Origin: a virus | Virus record (IMG/VR): IMGVR_UViG_3300008448_000750 | Location: 1-22,045 of that record | DNA length: 22,045 nucleotides | Direction: 5' to 3' (one strand) | Shown here: piece by piece, positions 7,168-14,678 of the stretch | How the letters are laid out: each line of letters begins with the position of its first letter | Position numbering within the stretch: the first letter of the stretch is position 1 | Made by a program: the position numbers and the translations under genes | The notes under the pieces: model-generated | The model's input: only the letters and a program-made list of their open reading frames with translations | What the model was told of the DNA's origin: nothing | Databases searched by the model: none

Positions 7168-8448
7168 TTAATTTAGAGACATTGAACCATAAGTTGATCC
7201 TTTTGTCGTTTTTGTTTTTAGGTTAAATTTTGTAAATACTTCATTAATTTCTTCTAATATGTCTTCGTCTTTTTTATAATCTAAAAGTATTGAATCATAA
7301 GTATATAACACTACTTTTGTGGATTTGTTCCTCAAGAGGCGAATTATGTTCCATAATATAAGAACATTTGTTGAGGTCTCCAAGTTTTGTAGTGTATAGT
7401 TGAAAAGTTTTTGAGGATTTAAATCCTTTATGTTTTTAGTAAATCTATGACCTGAAATGGGACATTCAACAAATCCATCGGTTTGAAATGTATTCCACAA
7501 TTTATCAGTATATTTTTGTATTAATTGGAAAAATTCAATATGTTGATACTCCTTATATACTCCACCATACAATTGTTTAAACATTAATGTTTTTGCTTCA
7601 TCAATTTCCACATTTGCCTCTCTAGCAAAATATTGATATGGTGTTTCATCTTCAAAATGAAAATTAACTAATTGAGCAGCTAATGTAGGGTGGTATGCTG
7701 TAATATCTATTTCTAGAAAATAGTCATTTTCGGGTATAAATGCATCTCTACATCCATCCTCTTTATTTAATGCGGCAAAATTAATTCCATTAAAACGATT
7801 TGAAGGACGACCAGTAACATTATATAAATTATATTGAGTATAAATAGTATTTTCGTAAAGCGAAAAATCTTCATTATTTAATTCAAAATGTTTATTGAAT
7901 ACATCCGGATTAACTTTGATTCCACTTTGCTCAATAGCATAAAATACACTTGTTAATTTATTGTGAAATTTAACATTAGGAGGTGCTACACAATAGTCTT
8001 TAACTTTATCAAAAATATATTCACATTTTTCATAGTGTTTAGTTAAAGGCACAATGGCATTAATATTCAATTTTTCTCCATGTCGTTGATAGAAAAAATC
8101 ATGTGCTGAGGTAGTAGGGTCCTGATATTCAGGAGATATAAAAGATATATCTATTACGTTATATACTGGAAAATGATATATAAAAGATTTTCTATCTCGT
8201 ACATATAGTTCGTCAAAAGAGGACAATAAATTGTCTATAGAAACTTTATCTATAGAAAGCGCTTCACTATGGTCCAAACACACGATATATCCTTTATCGT
8301 TGTTTAATGGTTTGATATATAATAAGGATACGTGATTAAGTGATGGATGTAAATTGTCATTGTAGTAGATGGGTTCAACAAATACCTTGTCGTATCCCAT
8401 GTAAAATAAATCACTTAATTGTTCATTGGTTTCTACTATGTAAAACAT
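7168..8448 (-). CDS. polA: Compact family A DNA polymerase with no recognisable 3'-5' exonuclease motif
   Basis: The C-terminal ~220 of 426 residues show family A polymerase motifs in order. They are TGRPSNRFNGINFAAL (212-227, like TGRLSS...NLQN of Pol I), motif A EIDITAYHPTLAAQL (catalytic D248), and motif B in the K-xxx-F-xxx-YG form (K286, F290, Y294, G295). A Q-rich helix (YTLQNLETSTNV, 351-362) and motif C YTYDSILLDY (D385) follow. Motif C reads YDS where Pol I has HDE. The N-terminal ~160 residues resemble a degenerate exonuclease fold without the DxE metal motif (KVFVEPIYY at 21-29). At 426 residues it is shorter than Klenow (about 605). T4 uses a family B enzyme in this role, so this is a different choice of polymerase. 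It is the first gene after the terminator region. Confidence 0.88.
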   Translation of the reverse strand: MFYIVETNEQLSDLFYMGYDKVFVEPIYYNDNLHPSLNHVSLLYIKPLNNDKGYIVCLDHSEALSIDKVSIDNLLSSFDELYVRDRKSFIYHFPVYNVIDISFISPEYQDPTTSAHDFFYQRHGEKLNINAIVPLTKHYEKCEYIFDKVKDYCVAPPNVKFHNKLTSVFYAIEQSGIKVNPDVFNKHFELNNEDFSLYENTIYTQYNLYNVTGRPSNRFNGINFAALNKEDGCRDAFIPENDYFLEIDITAYHPTLAAQLVNFHFEDETPYQYFAREANVEIDEAKTLMFKQLYGGVYKEYQHIEFFQLIQKYTDKLWNTFQTDGFVECPISGHRFTKNIKDLNPQKLFNYTLQNLETSTNVLILWNIIRLLRNKSTKVVLYTYDSILLDYKKDEDILEEINEVFTKFNLKTKTTKGSTYGSMSLN

Positions 8449-8500
8449 AACCTTTATTTTTGATTAAATATATAAAAAGAATTTTTGTAATCCCAATTTT
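8449..8500 (-). promoter_or_regulatory. Possible promoter region for the replication operon
   Basis: These AT-rich bases separate the terminator that ends the late operon from the polymerase start codon. On the coding strand they read TTGGGATTACA, then an A/T-rich spacer, then TATATATTTAATC about 14-26 bases before the ATG. A -10-like TATATTTA box downstream of a TTG-containing element fits loosely with promoters of Bacteroidota. Location is the main support: transcription must restart here if the upstream terminator works. The exact boxes cannot be fixed by eye. Confidence 0.35.
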
Positions 8501-8542
8501 AAAAAGAGAAAACACCCAAGGTAGCGAACGATGAGTGTTTTC
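8501..8542 (-). terminator. Rho-independent terminator ending the late operon
   Basis: On the coding strand GAAAACACTC (8542-8533) pairs with GGGTGTTTTC (8517-8508) to give a 10-bp stem with one G-U pair. A 15-base loop separates the arms, and TCTTTTT (8507-8501) follows directly. It lies 40 bases beyond the stop codon of the last structural gene and before the polymerase gene, so it separates late from replication transcripts. The 11 loop bases TTCGCTACCTT (8528-8518) are unusual and are discussed in the findings. Confidence 0.85.
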
Positions 8543-8544
8543 AG

Positions 8545-8581
8545 ATAGCCGAAGCTATAGACGGTCCTAAGTCCGTATGTC
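8545..8581 (-). other. Two extra hairpins between the last late gene and its terminator
   Basis: On the coding strand ACGG-N8-CCGT (8576-8561) and ATAGC-TTCG-GCTAT (8558-8545) form two small hairpins. The second is closed by a C(UUCG)G tetraloop, which is very stable in RNA. With the terminator they make three consecutive stem-loops in about 75 bases, starting directly after the stop codon at 8583. They may protect the 3' end of the late message, or the segment may be released as a small RNA. Neither role is shown by the sequence alone. Confidence 0.6.
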
Positions 8582-8582
8582 T

Positions 8583-9215
8583 TTACTTGAAATATTTAAG
8601 AAAATCGTTTTTTAGATATTCTGAAAACATGGGCAATTGTAGATTTTGAGAGGTTAGTTCAACTATGTTTTGGTTTATTTTTGCTACTTGACTTTCAATT
8701 CCTGCTAATTTCCATGGGATATCAAAAGGAAAATATAGTTGAAACAAAATACTTGAATCTTTTTTTACTAGTTTATCATACGTATTTTTATTTATCTCAA
8801 TGTATAGAATTTCGTTTGTTTTTTTACAAAAATATCTTCGAAATTCTCCAATTTGATAATCTTTAGAAGTTGGTAAAGATGGTGAATGTGAAGGAACTTC
8901 AGCATTAATAGTATTATCTTCTTTTTTTAAATTAAAATAACTTGTAGGATCAAATTCTTGAAGAGAAATAACATTTTCTCCTAAAATATTTATATATCCA
9001 GGTACATCTGTAAAATATTGAGGAGATATAAGAAGACTAAAATCTTTTATTAATTCAATATTAGGTTTATCTTGGGGATTTTTGCCTGAAAAGAATTTTC
9101 CATCTGAGGTTTTATAATAAAATCCAACATATGGTTCTTTGGTAGAAGAATTAATAAGTTCATTACCTATGGTATATAAATCAGAAGTAATTTGGGATTT
9201 AGGATAATAAGCCAT
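8583..9215 (-). CDS. Unknown late protein, paralogue A of the duplicated cassette
   Basis: This 210-residue protein is clearly homologous to the one at 10305-10970. Both begin YYP-SQIT-LYT, share VGFYYK/VGYYWK and GKNPQDKP near residues 30-60, and have an almost identical C-terminal ~100 residues (QIGEFRRYFCKKTNEILY, FPFDIPWKL, SEYLKNDFLKYFK). The middle, about residues 60-110, is diverged. No signal peptide, membrane segment or known catalytic motif is visible. It follows peptidase-like gene A by 13 bases and is the last gene of the late operon, so it may be a partner, chaperone or adaptor of the peptidase-like proteins. Related proteins seem familiar from environmental phages, but I know of no assigned function. 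Confidence 0.85.
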   Translation of the reverse strand: MAYYPKSQITSDLYTIGNELINSSTKEPYVGFYYKTSDGKFFSGKNPQDKPNIELIKDFSLLISPQYFTDVPGYINILGENVISLQEFDPTSYFNLKKEDNTINAEVPSHSPSLPTSKDYQIGEFRRYFCKKTNEILYIEINKNTYDKLVKKDSSILFQLYFPFDIPWKLAGIESQVAKINQNIVELTSQNLQLPMFSEYLKNDFLKYFK

Positions 9216-9228
9216 AATTATTTATTTT

Positions 9229-10296
9229 TTAAGTAAACCAATCTATAGGTTTAATAATACTTGTGGGTTTATCAGAGTTTGCAGGTTTATATTTAACTAT
9301 ACTACTTTCATTTCCTCCAATAGTACTATATGTAAATACACCTTTATTAATATTAACTCCAACACATATATTTATATGTCCAAATTGTCCACTCCCCTCT
9401 CTTCTATAAGTTATCATATCCCCAGGTTCCATTAGTAATAAATCACTTAGAGAAACAAATGTTTTAGTAGGCTTTATAACTATAAGTTTACTATAAGGAG
9501 TACCTAAAGTAGTACTACAATATTTTAATATATCTGGAATAGTAGATGTTACATTATCATATGTTCTTCTAACTCCTGCAGTTATTATAGTTTTCCATTG
9601 TTTTGAATCTCCAGGGAATCGTAAACGACCACCTGCTCCATCTTTACTATTGCCCCCACCAAATTCATTATAGACTAGTTGAAAAATATCTGTATATCTT
9701 GGATCGGTTTTTATTAGCTTAGAATAAGCTTTCCAATATATCAATTTAGTAGTCCAATTACACCATTGAGAATCTTTACCCGGAAACCATCCCATAGTTT
9801 TTATTTCGGCTTGAAATGTAGCATCATTGAATTTAAAAGATCCGTCTTGGATTGGATCTTCAGAAATGCATTTATTGTAAAGATCTTGAGCTTCTAAAAT
9901 TATATTTTGACGTAATGGTGTATATGCCGATACATCAAGATTTAATGCTGTTCCTCCACATCTTCTTTTTGCTGGTGGAGTGGGAGAAACTGGTGGTGGG
10001 GGTTTAGGAACATTTATAAATTTAATAGGGAAAGTCTCTAAATTTAAATTTGGATCGGGAGGATCAAAGCTAAAATTTTCAAGTCTTCCCTCTTCTTCTA
10101 TATCCTCATAATTAAGGCTTGATATTTCTATAGGGATAGTAATAGTAGTTTGTCCAGCACTAAAAACATATGGTCCTAATCTTATGATAAAGTTACTACC
10201 ATCCTTTTTTTTAATTACAACATCAAAAGAAATTTTAGTATCTACTTCAAATCCTCCATCGCTCATTGTAAGAGTAAATTCTGCTGAAATTGCCAT
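9229..10296 (-). CDS. Cys-His peptidase-like protein A with shared N-terminal domain (probable cell wall hydrolase)
   Basis: The 355-residue protein has three parts. Residues 1-94 are a beta-rich domain, almost the same as in the protein at 10976-11932. A short proline-rich linker follows (about 97-108, PKPPPPVSPTPP). The C-terminal domain has a candidate nucleophile C179 in QWCNWTTKL and a candidate histidine H307 after a typical PGDMITYRR turn (GQFGHINICVG). This order, Cys at the start of a helix and then PGD-x-beta-His, is that of CHAP or NlpC/P60-type peptidoglycan hydrolases. It lacks a signal peptide, and its place after the baseplate genes suggests a tail-associated or lysis hydrolase. 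The N-terminal domain probably docks it onto the particle (inference). Exact family and substrate are not resolved. Confidence 0.72.
   Translation of the reverse strand: MAISAEFTLTMSDGGFEVDTKISFDVVIKKKDGSNFIIRLGPYVFSAGQTTITIPIEISSLNYEDIEEEGRLENFSFDPPDPNLNLETFPIKFINVPKPPPPVSPTPPAKRRCGGTALNLDVSAYTPLRQNIILEAQDLYNKCISEDPIQDGSFKFNDATFQAEIKTMGWFPGKDSQWCNWTTKLIYWKAYSKLIKTDPRYTDIFQLVYNEFGGGNSKDGAGGRLRFPGDSKQWKTIITAGVRRTYDNVTSTIPDILKYCSTTLGTPYSKLIVIKPTKTFVSLSDLLLMEPGDMITYRREGSGQFGHINICVGVNINKGVFTYSTIGGNESSIVKYKPANSDKPTSIIKPIDWFT
10015..10296 (-). repeat. Direct repeat, copy A (shared N-terminal domain DNA)
   Basis: The first ~282 coding bases of the peptidase-like gene A are nearly the same as those of gene B at 11651-11932. 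Long identical blocks such as CTTCCCTCTTCTTCTATA (10085-10102 on the plus strand) occur in both. Similarity stops at the proline-rich linker. Identity at the DNA level suggests a recent duplication or gene conversion. Confidence 0.9.
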
Positions 10297-10304
10297 TGGT
10301 TATT

Positions 10305-10970
10305 TTATTTGAAATATTTAAGAAAATTGTTTTCTAAATACTCAGAAAACAAAGTAAGATTTAATTTAGACATATTTAACTCTACAGTATTTTGATTAGT
10401 TTTAGAAACTTGATCTTCAACTCCAGTTAGTTTCCATGGAATATCAAAAGGAAAATACAATTGCCAAAGTACAGTTGAATCTTTTTTTACTAATTTATCA
10501 TATACCTCTTTACTTATTTCAAGATATAAAATTTCGTTTGTTTTTTTACAAAAATATCTTCGAAATTCTCCTATTTGATAATCTTGGGGAGTTGGGAGAG
10601 TTGGAGAATAGTATGGGTAAACTATTTTTTTAGATGTAGTATCTTTTTTAAGGTTAGAATATGATGTATTATTTTTTATTTCAATTTCATCTTGAGAATC
10701 TATAACAAATGAAGGTATGTTAATTGACAAAAATCCTTCAGTTAAAGAATCTTTTTCTGTAAGTAAACTTTTTCTGAACTCAGATAGTAGATATAATTTT
10801 TTTGTAGGTTTATCTTGAGGATTTTTACCCGTATAATATTCTCCTTTTGAATTCTTCCAGTAATATCCAACATAAAAAGAAGAAGGGGAATTGGTAAAAT
10901 TAAGGTCTAAAACAAACTCTGATCCTGGAGTGTATAGATTTGGGGTGATTTGAGATAATGGATAATACAT
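10305..10970 (-). CDS. Unknown late protein, paralogue B of the duplicated cassette
   Basis: The 221-residue protein is the second copy of the 8583-9215 protein and shares its N-terminal YYP-SQIT-LYT start, the GKNPQDKP motif and the C-terminal ~100 residues. The central part (about 65-120) is not alignable by eye. The DNA in the C-terminal part is also very similar: the TTTTTTTACAAAAATATC region occurs in both copies, at 8820-8837 and 10540-10557. It lies 5 bases after peptidase-like gene B and 8 bases before gene A. The repeated order peptidase-then-unknown suggests each copy belongs to its upstream peptidase-like gene. No function can be assigned. Confidence 0.85.
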   Translation of the reverse strand: MYYPLSQITPNLYTPGSEFVLDLNFTNSPSSFYVGYYWKNSKGEYYTGKNPQDKPTKKLYLLSEFRKSLLTEKDSLTEGFLSINIPSFVIDSQDEIEIKNNTSYSNLKKDTTSKKIVYPYYSPTLPTPQDYQIGEFRRYFCKKTNEILYLEISKEVYDKLVKKDSTVLWQLYFPFDIPWKLTGVEDQVSKTNQNTVELNMSKLNLTLFSEYLENNFLKYFK

Positions 10971-10975
10971 TATAA

Positions 10976-11932
10976 TTATTTTAAATATGCTGGTTTAATT
11001 TTATATGCATAAAATTCATATGGATCAAAATAATATGGATATACCATTGTTGATGAATAATTAGTTAAATTATCAGTAGTCCACCCATTTACTATATCAC
11101 CATAATAATCGTTTTTTCCTTTTGCAACACATGTTGACCATGTTTTATAAGGTTCAATTTTACGGTTATAGCTTTTAAATATATCTCCTGTATACATTTG
11201 GGCATGCTGGCGAGTTCCCTCTGCACAATAATTAGGATCCCAATATACTGCTATGTCTCCATAATTCCAAGATATTTTATTTATTTCTTTTTGTAAAACA
11301 CCCCCCTTTCCAGCTGTAAATCTGCCTATGTAATATTCATCATAAATTCCAGTTTTTTTAATATTTGTTCTTAATAAAACTGAACATCCATCCCCACCTC
11401 CTAGCCATGTGAATGGTATTGCAGATGGACTATTATTATCTATATGGGTTTTAATATATCTACAAAACTGATATGTCCAACCAGCACATAAATATGAATA
11501 TCTCATTGAATTAGCATACTTTGTATAAGTGTATATTATTTGATCTTCAACTGCTTTTCTTAATAATGGAGTAGAAGATGGAGAAGCAGGAGGAGGGGCA
11601 GGTGGGGGAGAGGGTGGTGGTGGTGGTGGTGGAGGAGGAGGTGGGGGCGCAATGAATTTAATAGGGAAAGTCTCTAAATTTAAATTTGGGTCGGGGGGAT
11701 TAAAATAAAAATTTTCAAGTCTTCCCTCTTCTTCTATATCCTCATAATTAAGGCTTGCTATTTCTATAGGGATAGTGAGGAAAGTCTGCCCTGCTTTAAA
11801 AATATATGGGCCTAATCTTGTAACAAAATTGCTACCATCTTTTTTTTTAATTACAACATCAAAAGAAATTTGAGTATCTATTTCAAATCCTTCTTCACTT
11901 ACTGTAAGAGTAAATTCTGCTATAATAGGCAT
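10976..11932 (-). CDS. Cys-His peptidase-like protein B with shared N-terminal domain and poly-proline linker
   Basis: Residues 1-94 repeat the N-terminal domain of the 9229-10296 protein with few changes. A long linker follows, with twelve prolines in a row (96-107) and more Pro/Ser up to about 122. The C-terminal domain (about 123-318) differs from that of protein A. It has a candidate nucleophile C149 in YLCAGWTYQF and a candidate H243 in RQHAQMYTGD, after the turn NYGDIAVYW. This again fits a CHAP or NlpC/P60-like fold. Several other cysteines (C157, C183, C236) are present, so the catalytic one is not certain. No signal peptide is seen. A tail-borne or lytic peptidoglycan hydrolase is the best guess. 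Confidence 0.7.
   Translation of the reverse strand: MPIIAEFTLTVSEEGFEIDTQISFDVVIKKKDGSNFVTRLGPYIFKAGQTFLTIPIEIASLNYEDIEEEGRLENFYFNPPDPNLNLETFPIKFIAPPPPPPPPPPPPSPPPAPPPASPSSTPLLRKAVEDQIIYTYTKYANSMRYSYLCAGWTYQFCRYIKTHIDNNSPSAIPFTWLGGGDGCSVLLRTNIKKTGIYDEYYIGRFTAGKGGVLQKEINKISWNYGDIAVYWDPNYCAEGTRQHAQMYTGDIFKSYNRKIEPYKTWSTCVAKGKNDYYGDIVNGWTTDNLTNYSSTMVYPYYFDPYEFYAYKIKPAYLK
11588..11650. repeat. G-rich low-complexity tract encoding a poly-proline linker
   Basis: The plus strand carries runs of GGT and GGA with several GGG to GGGGG blocks in an otherwise AT-rich genome. The coding strand reads CCN codons and gives twelve consecutive prolines plus a Pro/Ser/Ala stretch. The G-rich strand could form a G-quadruplex, and the repeat is prone to length changes by slippage. 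Confidence 0.85.
11651..11932 (-). repeat. Direct repeat, copy B (shared N-terminal domain DNA)
   Basis: This is the partner of the repeat at 10015-10296, about 1.64 kb away in the same orientation. It ends exactly where the poly-proline tract begins, so the linker is the boundary between the shared domain and the unrelated-looking C-terminal domain. Confidence 0.9.
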
Positions 11933-11943
11933 AAAAAACTATA

Positions 11944-14334
11944 TTATTTCTTTTTTACTGTACCAGTTGCTGTAATTGTTTTTCGTGCTGGAGTAGGTGT
12001 AACTGATGGAGGTGCAGCTGGAGAAGTTGAAGGACTAGGGGATGTTGAACTGGTTCCTTTAGAGATAGTAATAGAATCTAGTTTAGTAGTCCATTTATTA
12101 TTTTCTATTTTATGGCGTATATTCTTTATTAAAAATTCAGAATTTCTAGGATAAGTGGTAGGAAGAGCATCAGTATCTATATAAAATTTATTATATATTT
12201 TCATACCAGAAAGTCCATCTACTGTTAAAGACATATTAAAAGGAATAAATCCAGTTCCTGGTTGGATTGGATCTGGTGTACCACTAATTTGATTATCTAT
12301 TTCTACTATTTGTCTTCGATATCTTAAAAGATTTGTAAATACATTCTTTATTGATTCTTTTTCTGGGGGGCTGAAAATTTTATTTTTTAGATTTTTTACA
12401 AAATCATACCATATAGTATAGGATTCATTAAATCTACTTAATAAATCTTGTTTGTTTTTATATAGAGCAGATAAAGTTGCTGATGTTTGAGCTGCGGATT
12501 CGGAATCTGAGATTTTTTCTTTAAAACGATCTGTTAATCCAGCATTAAATCTAGAAAAAGCTGTTGATGTTTCTCCTACTACTGCAGCATTAGCGGTTGC
12601 TCCTACTGTTATCATAGTAGAAGTTGCAGGAGATAATTCTGTGGTAAGAGAAAAATCTTTTATAAATGAAGCTACTGTTCCAGTTTTTCCTCCACCGGTT
12701 GCTCCCGTTCTGTATCCAACAAATTGAAATTGAGCTTGGGCAGTAGATAAACCTCTATTTGCTATAATTTTATCTCCATCTGGAAGAGGATTTGCATCTC
12801 TAATTATAATTTCATTAGTAGTTTCATCTATATTAACTTCTAAAGCATTAACCCCCCCAAGTGCTCCATTAATACCTACACATATCTCGGTTAGGAAATC
12901 TATTAAAACTACTTTATTTTCCTCTACTGATTTTAATTCTTCTAGTTTGGAAAGAAGAAACTTTATGTTAATATATATATCCATTATTTTACCATATGAA
13001 TATGTAGCTCCACTTGAAACATAAGCTGGTTGCTCAAAACCTTCTCCCTGGTGTTCATTTGGTAGACCATAATCTAATACTGAGGTTAAACAAATTGTTG
13101 GATCTATACTAGTTTGATAAATTCGTTGATTAGTACCGCCAGATGTTTGAAAATCAAAAATTATAGTCATTAAATTTAATTGTGGATCAATATTAAAATT
13201 TAATATAGGAACATCATTTGATATAGATCCATTTGCATAGCGTTGAGAATATACAATTTTATCTTGGATAAATTTGAGTAGGGTTGCAAATCTAACATAA
13301 TATTGTCTTTGATCCATACCTTGATAAGTTACAGCTACTCCATCTGCTTCAAAGGCTGCGGGTGGATTAAAATTCTCAAAATCTGGACTTGATGGAGGGA
13401 TATAAAAAATATCAGTAGTAGCCATTCGAAATGCAAGAGCTAATAGAAATCTTCCTAAAGTTGTTGAAAGGCCATTTCTTAAAATTTCTACATATGCATT
13501 AGCTTCAGGAGTACCTATTATAGTAAATGCTTTTATAAGAGAAGTAGCATTAGTTTTAATAGAACTAAATGAACTATCACTTACTAATGAATTTACTTTA
13601 AAAGATTCAACTACATCCCCAATACTAACTAAATCTACAGTAATATCGTAACTACCATCTGGAAGAAAAGACCAATGGAAATTACAAACTTTAGCAAACA
13701 TTGCATCATAATTTCCAAATGATGCTAAACGTTGATTTTGAATTTTTTTAAGAAAATCAGTATATGATACTCCTCCATTTATAAAATCATTTTCTAAACT
13801 TATTCCACTAGTAGCTGCATCTTCAAGTCCACCATTATTATTGAGATAGTATGTGTGACCCCATTCAAGCAATACACTAAAACCTAATCTAAGATATAGG
13901 GTATCTATTACTTCAAATTGGAGTTTATTAAATGCTCTAATTTTTACACTAGCTCTACGAATTGAACCTCTATTTTCGTGTTGGATTTCAGCGGACGTAA
14001 TACCCATCATAGGACGTTCTCCTAAACTCGTTCCCAACATACCATAAGCACCATTAAAACCAATACCACTTAATCCACCCTTTGTTCCACTAAATAAAAC
14101 ATATGCTTGTGCTGTTGAATTTCCGGTTGGAAAAGCACTTAATCCTTGATTTTGAATTATTGATGGTGTATCTATATTAACCCCAGAAACTAATTTTACC
14201 CAAGAAGTATTTCCATTTAAATATTTAATTCTATTATCACTTCGTTCTGAACTCCATCCTGATCCGTAAGCAGCCTGTCTGCGTTCAATTTGTGTAACTA
14301 TTGCTTGGGGAAATCCTTCACCTATTATATTCAT
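11944..14334 (-). CDS. Large baseplate-like structural protein (unassigned)
   Basis: This 796-residue protein follows the gp53-like gene by 3 bases and precedes peptidase-like gene B. The segment ITSAEIQHENRGSIRRASVK with FNKLQFEVIDTLYLRLGFSVLLEWGH (about residues 112-162) reminds me of large tail or baseplate proteins of uncultured T4-like phages. No enzymatic motif is visible. The middle holds mixed alpha/beta sequence. The last ~35 residues are a Ser/Pro/Thr-rich tail that ends with a basic TVKKK, similar in composition to the linkers of the two downstream peptidase-like proteins. Gene order (tape measure, cap-like, gp53-like, this) suggests a baseplate hub or wedge part, but I cannot name the T4 equivalent. 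Confidence 0.75.
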   Translation of the reverse strand: MNIIGEGFPQAIVTQIERRQAAYGSGWSSERSDNRIKYLNGNTSWVKLVSGVNIDTPSIIQNQGLSAFPTGNSTAQAYVLFSGTKGGLSGIGFNGAYGMLGTSLGERPMMGITSAEIQHENRGSIRRASVKIRAFNKLQFEVIDTLYLRLGFSVLLEWGHTYYLNNNGGLEDAATSGISLENDFINGGVSYTDFLKKIQNQRLASFGNYDAMFAKVCNFHWSFLPDGSYDITVDLVSIGDVVESFKVNSLVSDSSFSSIKTNATSLIKAFTIIGTPEANAYVEILRNGLSTTLGRFLLALAFRMATTDIFYIPPSSPDFENFNPPAAFEADGVAVTYQGMDQRQYYVRFATLLKFIQDKIVYSQRYANGSISNDVPILNFNIDPQLNLMTIIFDFQTSGGTNQRIYQTSIDPTICLTSVLDYGLPNEHQGEGFEQPAYVSSGATYSYGKIMDIYINIKFLLSKLEELKSVEENKVVLIDFLTEICVGINGALGGVNALEVNIDETTNEIIIRDANPLPDGDKIIANRGLSTAQAQFQFVGYRTGATGGGKTGTVASFIKDFSLTTELSPATSTMITVGATANAAVVGETSTAFSRFNAGLTDRFKEKISDSESAAQTSATLSALYKNKQDLLSRFNESYTIWYDFVKNLKNKIFSPPEKESIKNVFTNLLRYRRQIVEIDNQISGTPDPIQPGTGFIPFNMSLTVDGLSGMKIYNKFYIDTDALPTTYPRNSEFLIKNIRHKIENNKWTTKLDSITISKGTSSTSPSPSTSPAAPPSVTPTPARKTITATGTVKKK

Positions 14335-14337
14335 AAC

Positions 14338-14664
14338 TTATAAATTATTTAAACTTCTAAAACTATTTAATATATCAATATATCTAGCAGGAATACGAAT
14401 TTGATTCCCTTCAGGTATAACTAATGAATCTTGGGGAAAATCTGCAGGTAATGACGTACCTGCTACTGCTGTATTAGCAATTGAGATAATCCACCATAGT
14501 GATTGATCATCATAGTATTGTTGAGCTAAAACATCAAATCTGTCTCCTTGTGCCGTATATACATAAATATCTTCATCTGAAAGAGGTATTTCAGGATATT
14601 TAGTAGTTTGATAACATTGTTTTTTATCAATTTTTATAGTAGGAATAGACTGATAACGATTCAT
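14338..14664 (-). CDS. 53: gp53-like baseplate wedge protein with LysM-type domain
   Basis: This 108-residue protein shows the pattern of T4 gp53-like wedge proteins and LysM domains. It has IYVYTAQGDRFDVLAQQYYDD (residues 33-53, given here with its key Y, G-D and A-xx-YY residues), then SLWWIISIAN (55-64), then VIPEGNQIRIPARY (82-95). The D-xx-A-xx-YYxDxxLWWIIxxAN signature and the final PxGxxxRIP are the main evidence. In T4, gp53 closes the baseplate wedges around the hub. It sits between two large structural genes, 14 bases after the 754-codon gene and 3 bases before the 796-codon gene. It is shorter than T4 gp53 (about 196 residues). Confidence 0.72.
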   Translation of the reverse strand: MNRYQSIPTIKIDKKQCYQTTKYPEIPLSDEDIYVYTAQGDRFDVLAQQYYDDQSLWWIISIANTAVAGTSLPADFPQDSLVIPEGNQIRIPARYIDILNSFRSLNNL

Positions 14665-14678
14665 TTTATTTGATTTAT

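Noticed and set aside
7168-8448. Polymerase as a broken or intron-split gene
   Set aside because: All polymerase motifs occur in order in one frame up to the C-terminal GS-x-YGSMSLN, and the N-terminal part is continuous, so the short length reflects a compact protein and not damage.
8501-8582. Group I intron, tRNA or hammerhead ribozyme at the structured gap
   Set aside because: The gap is only about 134 bases. There is no cloverleaf, no complete CUGAUGA/GAAA core, and both flanking genes look complete, so a terminator with extra hairpins explains it best.
11870-12154. Plus-strand frame of 94 codons across a gene boundary
   Set aside because: It runs opposite the Ser/Pro tail of one gene and the start of another. 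It has no credible start region and no family resemblance.
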